Source: Rhynchopus sp. YZ270_cl-10 (taxonomy: Eukaryota; Euglenozoa; Diplonemea; Diplonemida; Diplonemidae). Taken from it: a DNA stretch of 64,000 bases. Each line of letters opens with the position of its first letter. Within the stretch, counting starts at the first letter, position 1. Shown in pieces: positions 41,765-52,700 of the stretch. A program made the translations under genes and the position numbers. The notes beneath the pieces are model-generated. The model was not told where the DNA came from, did no database searches, and worked only from the letters and a program-made list of their open reading frames with translations. The stretch is from positions 372,001 to 436,000 of the forward strand of contig OZ037833.1 in NCBI GenBank assembly GCA_964035575.1. Reading direction: 5' to 3'.

Positions 41765-42010
41765 CAGCACTACTCCAGCGGGTGCGGTCAGGTTCAGCAC
41801 CACGTGCTGCAGGTACGTCGTCTGCGTGTCTGCAATGTCCCCCGACATCAAAGATGTCAGGCTACTTACAGCCAGCTGGATATTCGTGTTCGAGGAGTTG
41901 ATGTTAAAGCCAGTTGTCACCCCGGAGAGCACGTCTACCCCCGGGGGCAGTGGCGCTGTGCTGGCAGCAGACTGTGTTGCGAGTAGGGCCAAGAGAAACG
42001 CCATTTTCAT
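41765..42010 (-). pseudogene. Duplicated 5' fragment of the type I membrane protein gene
   Basis: This repeats the first 82 or so codons (ATG at 42010), with a few differences (LAVSSLTSLMSGDIAD in place of LDVGDLVSMVSGDIAD), then breaks off after NLTAPAG. Its 42010-42220 leader is almost identical to 41564-41775, so about 445 bp were tandemly duplicated. Without the rest of the ectodomain or membrane helix it is probably non-functional, though it would still supply an acceptor and a signal peptide. Confidence 0.75.
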
Positions 42011-42220
42011 TTGAAGGGTGTGCGGTGTTTGTGTTTGTGTTGCAAATACCTGTGCCGTGGTGTGGGTGTGGGGTGGAAAGGGGAACTTTGCGCAAAGCGG
42101 TGTTCCTTTGTCTGCCTGCACACATGGTGGAGGGTAAAGAAACAGAGTAGCATGTGGAGTGGGTGGGTGCTGACAACCACGCTACGCTGCCTTCTCGCAC
42201 TAATGCGTACCAGCACAGAA

Positions 42221-42935
42221 CGGACGAAGCCGCAAAACAGGCTGGTTAATAATAATGCTTCGCTATGAAGCAACAGTGTGGAAGAGGCACAGACAAGAGA
42301 GTAGGTAGGGAGGTGGGGTAGGTGGGGTAGGGTGGGTGGTGTTCGTTTTTGTTTGTTCGTCGGCAAGAAGATGTCTTGTTACGGAAGAGACGACCATACC
42401 GGTATCCACGCCTTTGCATCCTTTGTAGCACATCAATCCAGCATACACTGGACTGGGTCGGTTGTGCAAAAGATTGGAAACACATAATAAAAGGTGGACA
42501 TGTAAAAGACATGCGGACACAGGCATCGATCAACGACAAAAAGTAAAGTGGAGCGTGTGCACGTGAAACAGCACTACTGTCGCAGGTGACTGGTTCGCCA
42601 CCGTTGACGAGTAACCATTTCAAAAAAGACCACACAAAGAAGGGTTGAGCGATGAGTGTAGGGTACCTTACTGGCGTGCACACACATCTATGAAAGAAAA
42701 GACAAGAAGAAGTCTGTGAACAAAAGAAAGATGTTGTAAGTTATCGAAAAGAGAAAGTGCTGCTGCCCTCGCGGGCTTTTGTTGCAAGTTATTTTTTTTC
42801 CTCACGGAAATGCATTTTGCCTCATGTTGTTGTTGACATGCAAACAGAGATTCAAAACTCAAGTAAATGAGTTTTGTGTGGACACCGCTCGCATACTAAC
42901 ACAGCGCACACATACATGCACACAGTGCTCTGTGC
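42221..42935. other. Gene-free spacer
   Basis: 3' flank of the beta-helix gene. Only short frames of poor composition seen. Confidence 0.4.
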
Positions 42936-44243
42936 TCACGCAAAGTACTCCACATTCGCCTGTTCCACCATTCCCTGGGAAAACGTATGGGCGAAACCCA
43001 GGTCCACGTTGCTGAACTTGTTGTTCCACACGTGCACAGCAGGGCTGGTCGCATCGAACACCCAGCCAGTCACGCCGAACCCCTTCACGTACTTGAGGTC
43101 GTTGTCCTCGAGGCGGAGTGGCGTCTTTGTGTCCCCTGTGCGGACGTAGATGGCGTGCTCCCCCACATGCGAGACTGTGTTGTGCGACACCACCTGTGCG
43201 TACGACGACTCTGGGGCAACAGGAAGTGCGTCAATCGGCCCTGTGGGGGTGCGGGCAGCGCTGTAGAGCGGTGTCTGGTGCATGATGATGCCGTTGCCGG
43301 GGCCGTCGTGCACAACGTTGTTTGCGACGTGCACACGCCCGTGGCCCACCTGGATGCCGTTGTCGTGGTCTGTCACACCAGCGGAGTTCACGAGGGCCGG
43401 GCCCGGGTGGTAGCCAAAGTGCTCAACCACGTTGTTGTGCACACTGCCCGAAATGACCCCCGCAAGCTGGATGCCGTCGGCACCTGTGTCGTAGAGGACG
43501 TTGTTGTAGATCTGCACGTTCTCAAGCAGGTGTGGGAAGAGCAGCTCGCCAGGGCAGGCGTAGTGCTCAATGCCGTTCACCGCGTAGTGGCCGATGTACA
43601 TCCCCTCCCCGTCCACAATGTGCTCAATCAGGTTGTCGTGGATCAGCAGGTTGCGCATCACAAACTTCGTCCGCAGCATCTCCCCACTGCACGTCGGGTC
43701 CGTCTTCGTCTTGATGCCGTGCTCCATAGCGTGCTGGATGTGCAGGTGGTCCACCTCCACATCGGAGCTCAACGCACGGATCGTCACTGCGCCGTTTGCA
43801 ACAATGGCGTGCTTTGCAAACGTGACACCCCCACCCGTCACGCGGAAGTGCTGGGAGTCAAGCACGCTGATGGCTCCCCCTGTGTTGAGGGTCACAGTGC
43901 TGCCGTCAGCGTTCGTGCGTTCCTGTGTGTAAGCGCTGGCGAGCGAGACCACACCGCCACAGGCACGCAACGTCACAACCTTCTCCTCAGTGCCCTTCAC
44001 ACCCTCGACCATGATGCTGCTGCGGGCACCAGGTTCAAAGCACAGCACATCCCCAGGCTGGATCAACGCCGTCCCAAACTTGTAGTAATACGGAAACGGG
44101 GCGCCGCCCGCAATCTTCGAGTACGCAGGGTTCACGACAAAGGTGCAGCCGCAGGAGGCAATCTGTTCGTCTGTGAGAACACTCGCTCCGGAGGTGGTCC
44201 CTGCCAAGGCAGCGACACAGGCAAGCAGCATGGGCACACGCAT
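42936..44243 (-). CDS. Secreted parallel beta-helix (PbH1-type) protein
   Basis: 435 residues; start at 44243 (MRVPMLLACVAALAGTTSGA, a signal peptide). From residue 120 on there are repeated beta-helix rungs with the N-N-V/H-D signature: VRNLLIHDNLIEHI-like, VQIYNNVLYDTGADGIQLAG, SVHNNVVEHFG, VHVANNVVHDGPGNGIIMHQ and VVSHNTVSHVGEHAIYVR. This fold is typical of pectate-lyase-like and other polysaccharide-acting proteins and of some surface proteins. I cannot identify a full catalytic triad. There is no membrane anchor. Its leader is the duplicated module shared with the gene at 39658. Confidence 0.85.
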   Translation of the reverse strand: MRVPMLLACVAALAGTTSGASVLTDEQIASCGCTFVVNPAYSKIAGGAPFPYYYKFGTALIQPGDVLCFEPGARSSIMVEGVKGTEEKVVTLRACGGVVSLASAYTQERTNADGSTVTLNTGGAISVLDSQHFRVTGGGVTFAKHAIVANGAVTIRALSSDVEVDHLHIQHAMEHGIKTKTDPTCSGEMLRTKFVMRNLLIHDNLIEHIVDGEGMYIGHYAVNGIEHYACPGELLFPHLLENVQIYNNVLYDTGADGIQLAGVISGSVHNNVVEHFGYHPGPALVNSAGVTDHDNGIQVGHGRVHVANNVVHDGPGNGIIMHQTPLYSAARTPTGPIDALPVAPESSYAQVVSHNTVSHVGEHAIYVRTGDTKTPLRLEDNDLKYVKGFGVTGWVFDATSPAVHVWNNKFSNVDLGFAHTFSQGMVEQANVEYFA

Positions 44244-44512
44244 AGTGAAAGGTGTAACGAATAGAAGAGTATTCTGTGGAGTGGTGTAGTCTTTCTTCTC
44301 TTCCCCGCAACGGAGAGGTGCTGTCTGTGCCTCCCGACTCTTAGCCATAGCCGACGCAGCGCTTCTGTGTCATGAGGAAGACAGGGGCAGGAAGCGCGAA
44401 CATAACTAAAAGGGGGGAAAGGGGAGTGTCTTTTATTATTATTATTGAGTGTGCCGACCATGACCATCACCATCACAATGCCACCCAAAGTCCATTGCGC
44501 TTTTATTCAAAA
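44244..44512. promoter_or_regulatory. Duplicated upstream module, copy B (5' of the beta-helix gene)
   Basis: It matches 39683-39957 through GTGTAACGAATAGAAGAGTA, CGCAACGGAGAGGTGCTGTC, GACGCAGCGCTTCTGTGTCA and CCACCCAAAGTCCATTGCGC with small indels. It begins directly at the start codon of the beta-helix gene. Confidence 0.75.
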
Positions 44513-44561
44513 ACAAAACAAACAAGGGGGGAAATGAAAGAAAGTTGAATAGGCGTACCCC

Positions 44562-46379
44562 TCAGGTGTGTGGATCTTGATCTCCCTTCCCCACCCCAAA
44601 GCCTTCGACTGGGTTGTTCCTTCCCACAGCAGTCGTGCATGCCAAGGCCACACTCAGAAGCCCGCCCTTGACTGTCGAGGGATGCACATTCAAAGGGCTC
44701 CGTTCACAAGGACAACCCTGTCCAGCGTCTTCAACCGCTGCTGCAGACACATCGCCTTTCAGGTACTTCCGCACTGTTGTGTTGTAGTTCTCCCACTTCT
44801 TGCTCTTCCCGATCTGGTACATCCACTCCTCAGCCTCACGTTCGGCTACTTCGTTGCCAGGAATAAGCTCGGCAACCACTTCAGGTGTGTCAGTGGTTGC
44901 AGACACTTCCACCTTGCACGGAATCAGGCGCATCTCGTGTTCACACTCAGCATCGCTGAAGCACATACGGTTGCAGAGCACATCGCAGCCAAGGATACGT
45001 CCTGCACGTTCCATCCCATGTACGTCACGCACAAGTGTGCCCACCATGCTGAAGCGGCGCATCACTTCACACCCCATGTCACCACGCAGCACCTTCCCAG
45101 TTGCAACACCGATGTTCACCTGCGACAGCTTCAACCCCCTGAACAGCATCGTTGCTGTGTGCAGTGCTGAGGTGGAGTGGTTTGCACACTGCCTTGACGT
45201 GTTGAACGAGCAGTGCACCCTGTCACCGACGAACACGTCCACCATCCCACGGTATGACTCTGTTGCTTGCAACGTCTTCAGAAGAAGAGTTGTGAAGAAG
45301 GAGGAGAAGTGTGCACTGTCCTGCTCCACCAGACGCAACGTGTCTTTGATGTTCACCGTCAGCAGAGTCGCCTTCACAGACGTGAGCCCCAAAGCAATGT
45401 GTCGCACGTTTGCAGCAGGTAAGCTTCCATTTGTGGAACTACTCTCAGAAGACGCTGTTTGCTCTTCACAATCTTGTTCTGTACCTTCTGAACTGACGTC
45501 TTCAGGGCACTCAACTTCGCTGTCTTCATCCACAAGCAGACACGTCAGTGGCAGGTACGCTTTGTACGACCGCAGGTTCTTCTCCAACGCACGCAGTGCC
45601 ACCGTCATCCCCTCAGGCAGCTCCTGTTCATGCTCCTCCAGCAGCTCCGCCACCTTCTCCACGTCATACCTAGCCAGGAGTGAGGCGATCTCCTGCACAG
45701 CGTTGATCGTCCGCTCCATTGATGCCTGCTCCTTCAGTACTTGGCGTGCGAAACCACGTGTCACGATGAAGTCAATAGAAAACACAGATATTGCACTTAA
45801 TAGGGTGAAAGAAGGGAACGCTGTTCGGCACGGCAGCGTCGCACAGTCAAACTTCTCCTTCGAGTAATACAGCCGTCCGAACTCACCTTCCTGTGCAGGC
45901 AACCCTGGCAGGTCGAACAGACCAAACCTGAAGCCCTCTTCAACACCAAGCAGCAACAACCACATGATAATGAAACAGACAAGACCTTGACTGTACCGTA
46001 TGGGCACCTGCATCACAAGCAGCACGTCGATGACGAGCACAAGCATAGGCCACTGATTAATAAAGATAACTCGTCCACTCAAATCCCACATCAGCAACCC
46101 ACATGTCATCATGTACAACGTGCCCACCACCACCCTTGTTGTCAACGGAACCCTGCACAGCACTGCACAGATCGCAATGGTGAGCCCAAGTATGAGCACC
46201 AGTGTTCCTGCTAAGACCATAGGGGTGCCTCTATATGCATCTAAATTGGTCACCAGGGAAAGTACACTAACACACCATCCCACACAGGCAAAGGTGAAGA
46301 ACTGTTTCCGCATCGCCCGCCTTTTCCTGCTCAGTGTCCCGTCCAAGGAGAGCACGCCATTGAGCCACTGCATCCCCAT
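44562..46379 (-). CDS. Six-helix membrane protein with degenerate class III nucleotide cyclase domain
   Basis: About 605 residues from the ATG at 46379 (MGMQWLNGVL), which follows AACACAG by 19 bases; an in-frame ATG at 46448 is an alternative. Six hydrophobic helices occupy about residues 30-240. A coiled segment (VLKEQASMERTINAVQEIAS) and a LRSYKAYLPLTCLL motif lead into a class III cyclase-like domain: VKATLLTVNIKDT, FVGDRVHCSF, and VNIGVATGKVLRGDMGCEVM followed by RRFSMVGTLV. The first metal-binding Asp of the canonical DIxGFT strand appears replaced by Asn, and the GDTVN motif is altered, so catalysis is doubtful. It may be a dimer partner or a sensor. Membrane cyclases of this layout are expanded in kinetoplastids and relatives (background knowledge). 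Confidence 0.82.
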   Translation of the reverse strand: MGMQWLNGVLSLDGTLSRKRRAMRKQFFTFACVGWCVSVLSLVTNLDAYRGTPMVLAGTLVLILGLTIAICAVLCRVPLTTRVVVGTLYMMTCGLLMWDLSGRVIFINQWPMLVLVIDVLLVMQVPIRYSQGLVCFIIMWLLLLGVEEGFRFGLFDLPGLPAQEGEFGRLYYSKEKFDCATLPCRTAFPSFTLLSAISVFSIDFIVTRGFARQVLKEQASMERTINAVQEIASLLARYDVEKVAELLEEHEQELPEGMTVALRALEKNLRSYKAYLPLTCLLVDEDSEVECPEDVSSEGTEQDCEEQTASSESSSTNGSLPAANVRHIALGLTSVKATLLTVNIKDTLRLVEQDSAHFSSFFTTLLLKTLQATESYRGMVDVFVGDRVHCSFNTSRQCANHSTSALHTATMLFRGLKLSQVNIGVATGKVLRGDMGCEVMRRFSMVGTLVRDVHGMERAGRILGCDVLCNRMCFSDAECEHEMRLIPCKVEVSATTDTPEVVAELIPGNEVAEREAEEWMYQIGKSKKWENYNTTVRKYLKGDVSAAAVEDAGQGCPCERSPLNVHPSTVKGGLLSVALACTTAVGRNNPVEGFGVGKGDQDPHT

Positions 46380-47605
46380 CTCCCCTCCTGTCAGGTATCT
46401 GTGTTCTTGTGGCAAAGTGGCACGTGGAGTAGGTGAATGCCCGTGCATGAGGATCAATAATATGATTGACAAAATGATGGGGGGGTTGCTTTGTTCGTAC
46501 TGTTTTTTGTTGTTTTTTTTGTTTTGTTTTGTTGGTTTTTTTTTTTTTTTTTTTTTTTTTTTTGTCTTTTTTATTGTCGTGGTATCGCTGTTTTTTTGGT
46601 TTTTTTTTGAGAGGGTGGGAAGAGAGAGAGAGAGAGAGAGTTCACGATGGACTATATGTTTCAAAAGAAAAGAAAAGAAAAAACGGATTCAGCAAAAAAC
46701 AAAAAAAAAACAAAAAAAATACCCCTCCCTCCCACCCCACATTTGCTAAGTCATTGTCGTTGCAACCTCCCACCCAAAAGAGGTGAGTTCTGTCCGTGAT
46801 TCGTCCGATATTCCTTTTTGAAAACTTGGTCGTATTAGTGTAGACACCCGAAGATGAACTCCACTATACTTTTTTAATATAAATTGTGCTGACAAATCAC
46901 TACAGGGTATAGATCTGTACTAAAGAAAAAATGTCGACAAATATCCTTTTTTTTTTTTTTTTTTAATTTATTGTATCTTGTAACCTCTACAACTCTTTAA
47001 CGGCAGGGAACCGGATGAGGTGTTACTTCCGGACTGAGGACTTTTTTTTAACATTTTTTTTTTGCATTTTTTTTTTCTTCACAGACGTGGAAACAGAGAA
47101 AATAATCACATTTTTTTTTTTTTTTCAGTTTATTTATATGGGAGGTGAGGATGGTAATGGTAGCAAATAAATATAAAAAAAAGACATTTGTGGAGTTGGG
47201 TATGCCTCTGTTTTGTTGTTGTTGTTGTTGTTTTTTTCTTTTTTTTTTTTGGACAACAGATTTTTATCATTTTCGATATCCATTTTTTGGATAAATATAA
47301 CAATATTGGTAGGACGTATTCCCCATGCTCATTTGGTAACCAAAAAAAAAAGTCGTAACCCTCGTTGTAATGTGCCCCCTCTCTCTCCTACAAAAGAGAG
47401 AAGTTCACAGTAACCCAAGAAAATCATCGCAATCGGAACAGGGTAATAATTTAACCCTCCTTCTCAAGGTCAAACACCCCCCCTCCAATGTTTTTTTTTT
47501 TTTCTCTCGGATTCCTGGATAAGGTGATCAGCCTGAGGTCTGTTCGTGCTGAGTCACACCTTTGACTTACAAATTGAGATTTTTTTTTATATAGAAAACG
47601 TTTGA
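46380..47605. other. AT-rich gene-free region
   Basis: T-runs (46530-46563), a GA repeat (46620-46641), and a family A cassette at 46820-46867 (GAAAACTTGGTCGTATTAGT, GTAGACACCCGAAGATGAAC). No credible frame. Confidence 0.6.
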
Positions 47606-48078
47606 AAAAGATGAACGTGCCTCTCGGGAATATTCATTTTTTTTAATTTTTTTTTTTCAAAGTTTCCTTGGTGCCCACATACTGAGAAGGGAAAAACCAT
47701 CTATGACCGAACGCATCTAAACTGAACACACTCTTGCTCAAATACCATTTTTTAAAAAAAGCCATCTTATCAACTGAAAAAGAACAGAAAAAAAATTGGG
47801 GGGGAAAAAAAACTGTTTCAGAATCCAATGCATCAAAGCTGGAAACAATATTTCTTGTTGGAAAAAAAAGTAGAACAATGGAAAAAAAAAAAAGGCAAAA
47901 AAAGATGAACGATGAATAGGATTTCATGAGAAAACACACATTCCTCCATAATTATGTTGTTCTTTTGTTTCAGCCACGGTTGGACCTTTCGAGCAAAAAA
48001 AAAATAACACATAAAATACAATTTGACTTCAGGAATTCGTATATGACAAATTGAAAGAAAAGCCAAAGAAAACCTTAT
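47606..48078. other. AT-rich gene-free region
   Basis: A diverged family B-like cassette near 47600-47640 (GATGAACGTGCCTCTCGGG). Frames on both strands are Phe/Lys-rich and consistent with non-coding AT-rich DNA. Confidence 0.5.
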
Positions 48079-48221
48079 AATGGTGTGTTCCGGGGTATCG
48101 GAAAATACAAATTTTCATTTCAATTCACAACTCTTCACAAATCTTCACAAAAAAATGGCAAATATTATGTGGTGAAAATTGGTGAAAATTTGTATTTTCC
48201 GATACCCCGGAACACACCATA
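48079..48221. mobile_element. Foldback MITE of about 142 bp
   Basis: ATGGTGTGTTCCGGGGTATC followed by GGAAAATACAAATTTTCA at the left is perfectly inverted at the right end (48183-48220). The 65-base centre carries CTTCACAAATCTTCACAAAA. I see no clear target duplication. Confidence 0.8.
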
Positions 48222-48415
48222 GAAGATGATTGTGTCTCTCCGTGCACAAACATCTGGAGAAGAAGAAAAAAATCAACTTTTTCCGTTTCTCGCAAATCTC
48301 CCGCCAATTGTTTTTGTACGATTCTATTTTTCTCTGGAAAATTCATATTTCATGAGGTGCAAAAAAAAGCAAAAAAAAAGAGGGCAATATTTTTACATCT
48401 TATGGTGCTCCGGGA

Positions 48416-49035
48416 GGGGTCGATATTGACAGGTCGCCGACAGGTCACCGACAGGTCGTTGACCGACTTCCGAAAGCACCATCTTAATTTATAAACGATT
48501 TGTTTTTTTTGGTCGGGCAATCTCCAAAGGGCATCGCTTAGCCTACTTCTTCTATGTAAAAATATGCACACAGAATTTCCTCTTCTTGAACTCTTTGAGC
48601 TGTATTAAAAATAATTTTCTTCCACCAATATTTTCGATCTTCATTTCAAGGGTCTCGACCAAAAGGAACCGCAAAAAAAGGGGTTTATTTGAAGGCGAAA
48701 ACAGAGAAACAAAATTGAAAGATGATTTCGTTTCTGCTTTTTTTGGCACCTTCAAAAACAAAATCTAAAACAGACCACACGTAGTCGAAAGGGCCACGGG
48801 TTTACATAAAAAGAAAAAAAACCCCCCGACAGATGGCATTAACCCCTAAAGGGAACATCCGTCTGATGAATTGCTTTTCTATGTGCAGCCACGTAACTCT
48901 ACTTGAAAAGGGAAATTTGAAAGATAAATATGCCTTCTCTGCGCACATCTTTTTAATTTGATAAATTGTTTGGAGCAGTGTGTAGTTGCCTCTGGTTGTG
49001 TTGCCACAGTTTTTGTGCAAATCTCCACTGTCCAT
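48416..49035 (+). repeat. Family L, B-like and C cassettes in a gene-free stretch
   Basis: Family L at 48416-48482 (GTCGATATTGACAGGTCGCC with the GACAGGTC word repeated), a B-like cassette at 48915-48953 (GATAAATATGCCTTCTCTGC then GCACATC) and family C at 48960-49035 (GTTGCCTCTGGTTGTGTTGC). No gene. Confidence 0.65.
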
Positions 49036-49180
49036 TTATCCCCTTTTGCGGACGAACAGGGTGTATATCACATCGTACCCTTCTTCTTTTTTCTCTCTTT
49101 TTCTTGTTTGGTAATCTGCTGATTTAGTTTTAGCTCCGTTCAAGACAGTCTAAGACGCTCTGAACTTAAGCCTAAACTTA

Positions 49181-49279
49181 CCGTCTTCGTAATAAATGTT
49201 CCGTAAAAAAGGGCGAACTTCCAGAAAAAATCCGGAAAAGGACGAACTTTATTACGGTCGAACATTTTTACTAAGACGG
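49181..49279. mobile_element. Small foldback element, copy 1
   Basis: An imperfect inverted repeat: CCGTCTTCGTAATAAATGTT versus the reverse complement of AACATTTTTACTAAGACGGG, enclosing GCGAACTTCCAGAAAAAATC. The same interior word occurs in the foldback at 57147. Confidence 0.6.
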
Positions 49280-50273
49280 GATCTGGTACCAATACTCCAT
49301 ACGGTAGACACGACAGGGGATGGGAGCGGGGGAGGGGGAAGAACAACAACAAAATTTTTTTTTTTGCAGAAGATTGACATAAAGGCCTCTTAGTGCATTG
49401 TCATCTTGGGGGGAAAAAAATAGCTGAGCACAAAAAAAAAAACACAACAAAACACAATACAAAAAATAGCAAAATTGTAAGGGGGAAGTGTGGAGAGGAA
49501 AATACGTTTTTTTTTTCTTCGGAATATCAGTTGGATGAGTGCAGCTGCCAAACAAGCAGTGAATCCGTCGTTTGGAGGCCGTTTTTTTCTCTTTTTTTCT
49601 TTGAAAATTTTTTTTACCATTCCTCTTCTGAGAACGGAGCATGGTACGGTCCTGGAAGCTCCAAGAAAAATGGAGTCGGCGGGGCTTAATAGGAAGTTGC
49701 CTTTTCCTAAACGCGCACACACAACTGGCAAAAGGGGAGGTGTCGTCACTCACCTATATCATTTGAAATACCATTGCTTACCAATGGTACACTCTGATAC
49801 TGTTGCCCCCCCTTTTTTTTTTCTTTTCTGGTCTTTCAAATAGTTCGTAGACGAGCCTAAGACTGTCGTGTGAGAAATGCTGGGGAGAAAGAGTAGCCCT
49901 CTTCCCCCCTGAACGAAATATACCCCGGGACAGAAAAAAAACAACAACAAACAACAACAACAAAAAACATAATTAAATTTAAAAAAAAAAATCAGATAAA
50001 AACAATGGTCACATGGTGGACCATTACACAGTATTTGAAACATATAAAGGAACATCTAAAAAAAAACAACAACAAAAATTGGGAGGGGAGTGGGAGTTTT
50101 GAGTGAAGAAGTAAGAAGGAAAAAAACAAAAAAAATCTTGTTGGAGGGAGGAGGTAAAAAGAAAAAAGATATCAGTTTTTTCCCCCCCCCTCCCCACTTT
50201 TTTTGGTATTCTTTTTTACGAGCGGGCGGGCGTTGGGAGACCGGTTCTTCGTAACAAAAAAAAAAAAAGAGTG
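49280..50273. other. AT-rich gene-free region
   Basis: Long A and T runs with short overlapping frames of low complexity; no gene or repeat family recognised. Confidence 0.4.
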
Positions 50274-51565
50274 TTTTTTCACGGGTTGCCGACGATCGTA
50301 GTACGAAATTTTACGATCGTAAAATTTTACGATCGTTACGATCGTAAATTTTCGTAAAATTTCGTAAAATTTCGTACAACGAAATTTTACGATCGTAAAC
50401 GATCGTAGTACGATCGTAGACGAAATTTTACGAAATTTTACGATCGTAGTACGTTTGCCAAACGAAATAACGACTATCGCTTGAAATACCGTTCGATATT
50501 CCTTGCATGGTGTGCATGAAGCACACACAAGGTATATCAAACGATAATCAATCAGATAAAACGTTACATCATTGGAAAATTGTTGGCACCGCCCCCCTGT
50601 CTTCGTATTTATTACGTCGACAGGCCAAACAACGTTGGGCTCAGAAGAAGCAGTGCTGGACAGTCACTGGGGATCAACATGAGAACCAACTCCCAACAAC
50701 ACAGGCTACCGAAGTAGCAGGTGGGGTGTTGCGGGTGTTTGGGGTGAAAGAAAATCGATTTTGGTAAGTTACAGCAGAAAATTCTTAAGTTTGCAATAGC
50801 GAGAAGGGTTACATTGCTCTTGCGAGCTGTGAACCGGTAAGGTTGAGAAGGGTGACACGGCATACAAGTACAAGTACAAGTAAGACGTACCTTCTGCAAA
50901 GGCTGAATTCGCAATTCTAAGGGATATGAATTCAGCCCCCACTGTTTTTTTGAGATGATCATTCCATGGTATACTAGGCGTTCCCGAAGAATGAATCATC
51001 CCCTCCTCGTTCATGCAAACTCAAGAAAATTCTGAAGTAACTACAACCTGGCGTGCGGGTACAGATGCATTGCTTTGTTCTTTCCTCAAAGTCATGTGTG
51101 ATCTCTCGGGTCTGTACTAAAGTCAGTGTTTAGATAAGCATCCACTTGACTCGTTCTAACAACCGTTGAAATCTAGAACAAAACAATACACTGCCCCTTC
51201 TCACACCAAGCCGCCATGCTTCAAGAGCATGCCCTGGGCAAAAATTACTGTGACAAAAATTAGTTTTCTGGGGGAACGCAATATTTTCTTGTGCCTAGTC
51301 CTCCGCAAGCAGAGGACAGACTTTCCGGATCCCGAAGTCGAATTTCTTGCACTAGCTATGCTCCCTGGGTTAATGGCTATAGCAGTGACTGACAGAGTGT
51401 TCCCACTCCCCTTTCCACCCCATATGTTCGCTCGTTCTGCACAGTTGGTTCTCGATGTTGCACTCGCGATACCTGTTTAAAAGTGAAGTTGTGAGTGGTG
51501 GGGAATTTAAAGAAGGTAATTTCTTTAAAAAATAAGTTGGGGCCTGAGGGTGTAAAACATTGTTA

Positions 51566-52503
51566 GGGTAGATAAACAAATTTATTTGTTTCTTGTCCAC
51601 CGTACGTACAGAATCTCGAGATTCCCAGAAAAAAATGTTTGTTTTTAAAAATGTTTATTGTGACCTGAGCGGTACTTTAGAGTGTTTTTAGGCACACTTG
51701 TGACCCCACCGAGGAAAGCAATCGGCTCGCGCAATCAAAAGAAAGCAGAGAAAAGGGAAAAAATAAAAAGGAAAAAAGTTGGGTACCGTGCGCCTGCGGC
51801 GCTACCTGTTCCCAGTCAACAACACAATTTCATCTGAAGTTGGGTTTGCAGACCTGAAAATGACCCTTGCTTACGAGTATGGGTTCATACTTTGTGAAAA
51901 TTTAAGTCACTAAAATTTTGCCCATTTTTCCGTATATCCCCCAACACAGCCCGGGATTGGTTCGGAAATGCCACAAAACACTGTTATTTCCACCCCTTGA
52001 TGCACAACTGTTTGAGGTGTGTTTTTTTTTTGGTCCCGAAACACGATTTTTCAGACTTTCCAAAAGTGGGCACGAAGCCTGCTCCGTAACATTCAGGGCT
52101 AAGTGTGAGCTTCCTTCTTGTCAGTGAAGGGATGACCTTCGGGACTTAGCGAGGCCAGAAACATCCTCGGAAATGCTGAGCTGAGCGTGCAGAAGATCTG
52201 CCACGGAAGCATGCAAGGCGCTATCCGCGCAAAATGTGGAAGCGTTCTGGGAGCAGTGGCGAACCCGCTAAACGTACAAGAACATTATAAAAAACTGAGA
52301 ACTAACATCGCCGTATCCCCTAATGACACCTACCATCAACGAGGCATGTGAAATCAATGTAGTTGTCTCCCTTCTGCTTGCCCCGCTCCCATGGTAGCGA
52401 TTTTTTTCCAACATTTTTTCCCCAACTAATATTTTTTTCCGTACGTACGTACAGAATTTCAAAACGTCTCGGACAAGAAACAAATAAATTTATTTATCTA
52501 CCC
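51566..52503. mobile_element. PIF/Harbinger-type MITE nested in the 50280 element
   Basis: GGGTAGATAAACAAATTTAT at 51566 and its near-perfect inverse ending at 52503 are flanked by TTA at 51563-51565 and 52504-52506. The inverted repeat continues through TTGTTTCTTGTCC and a GTACGTACAGAAT word. It carries the GTGACCCCACCG module (51697-51806) and a copy of the TATGGGTTCATA repeat seen at 14170. Near 52160-52350 a plus-strand segment reads NILGNAELSVQKICHGSMQG, a possible coding remnant. Confidence 0.75.
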
Positions 52504-52626
52504 TTATGGAGACTTTTTGGAGGAAATACGAGTCGACGGCCTTATTTTGTTGAATATTCACCAGAAAGTTAAACATATTTACATACCTTGTCTTGCGCCT
52601 TCGCTGCTGTCAAGGTGCCTTCTCTG

Positions 52627-52700
52627 GGTACCCAGTACCCAGTACCCATAATACCCAAATAATTTAGGATAATACCCACTGGGTATTATCCTAAATGGGT
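52627..52700. repeat. Perfect-armed small foldback
   Basis: TTTAGGATAATACCCA faces GGTATTATCCTAAA around a three-base centre, with flanking GTACCCA repeats. Confidence 0.7.

Noticed and set aside
42987-44264. A 425-codon plus-strand frame antisense to the beta-helix gene
   Set aside because: Its product is His/Val/Arg-rich with no fold. The minus strand gives a signal peptide and beta-helix repeats.
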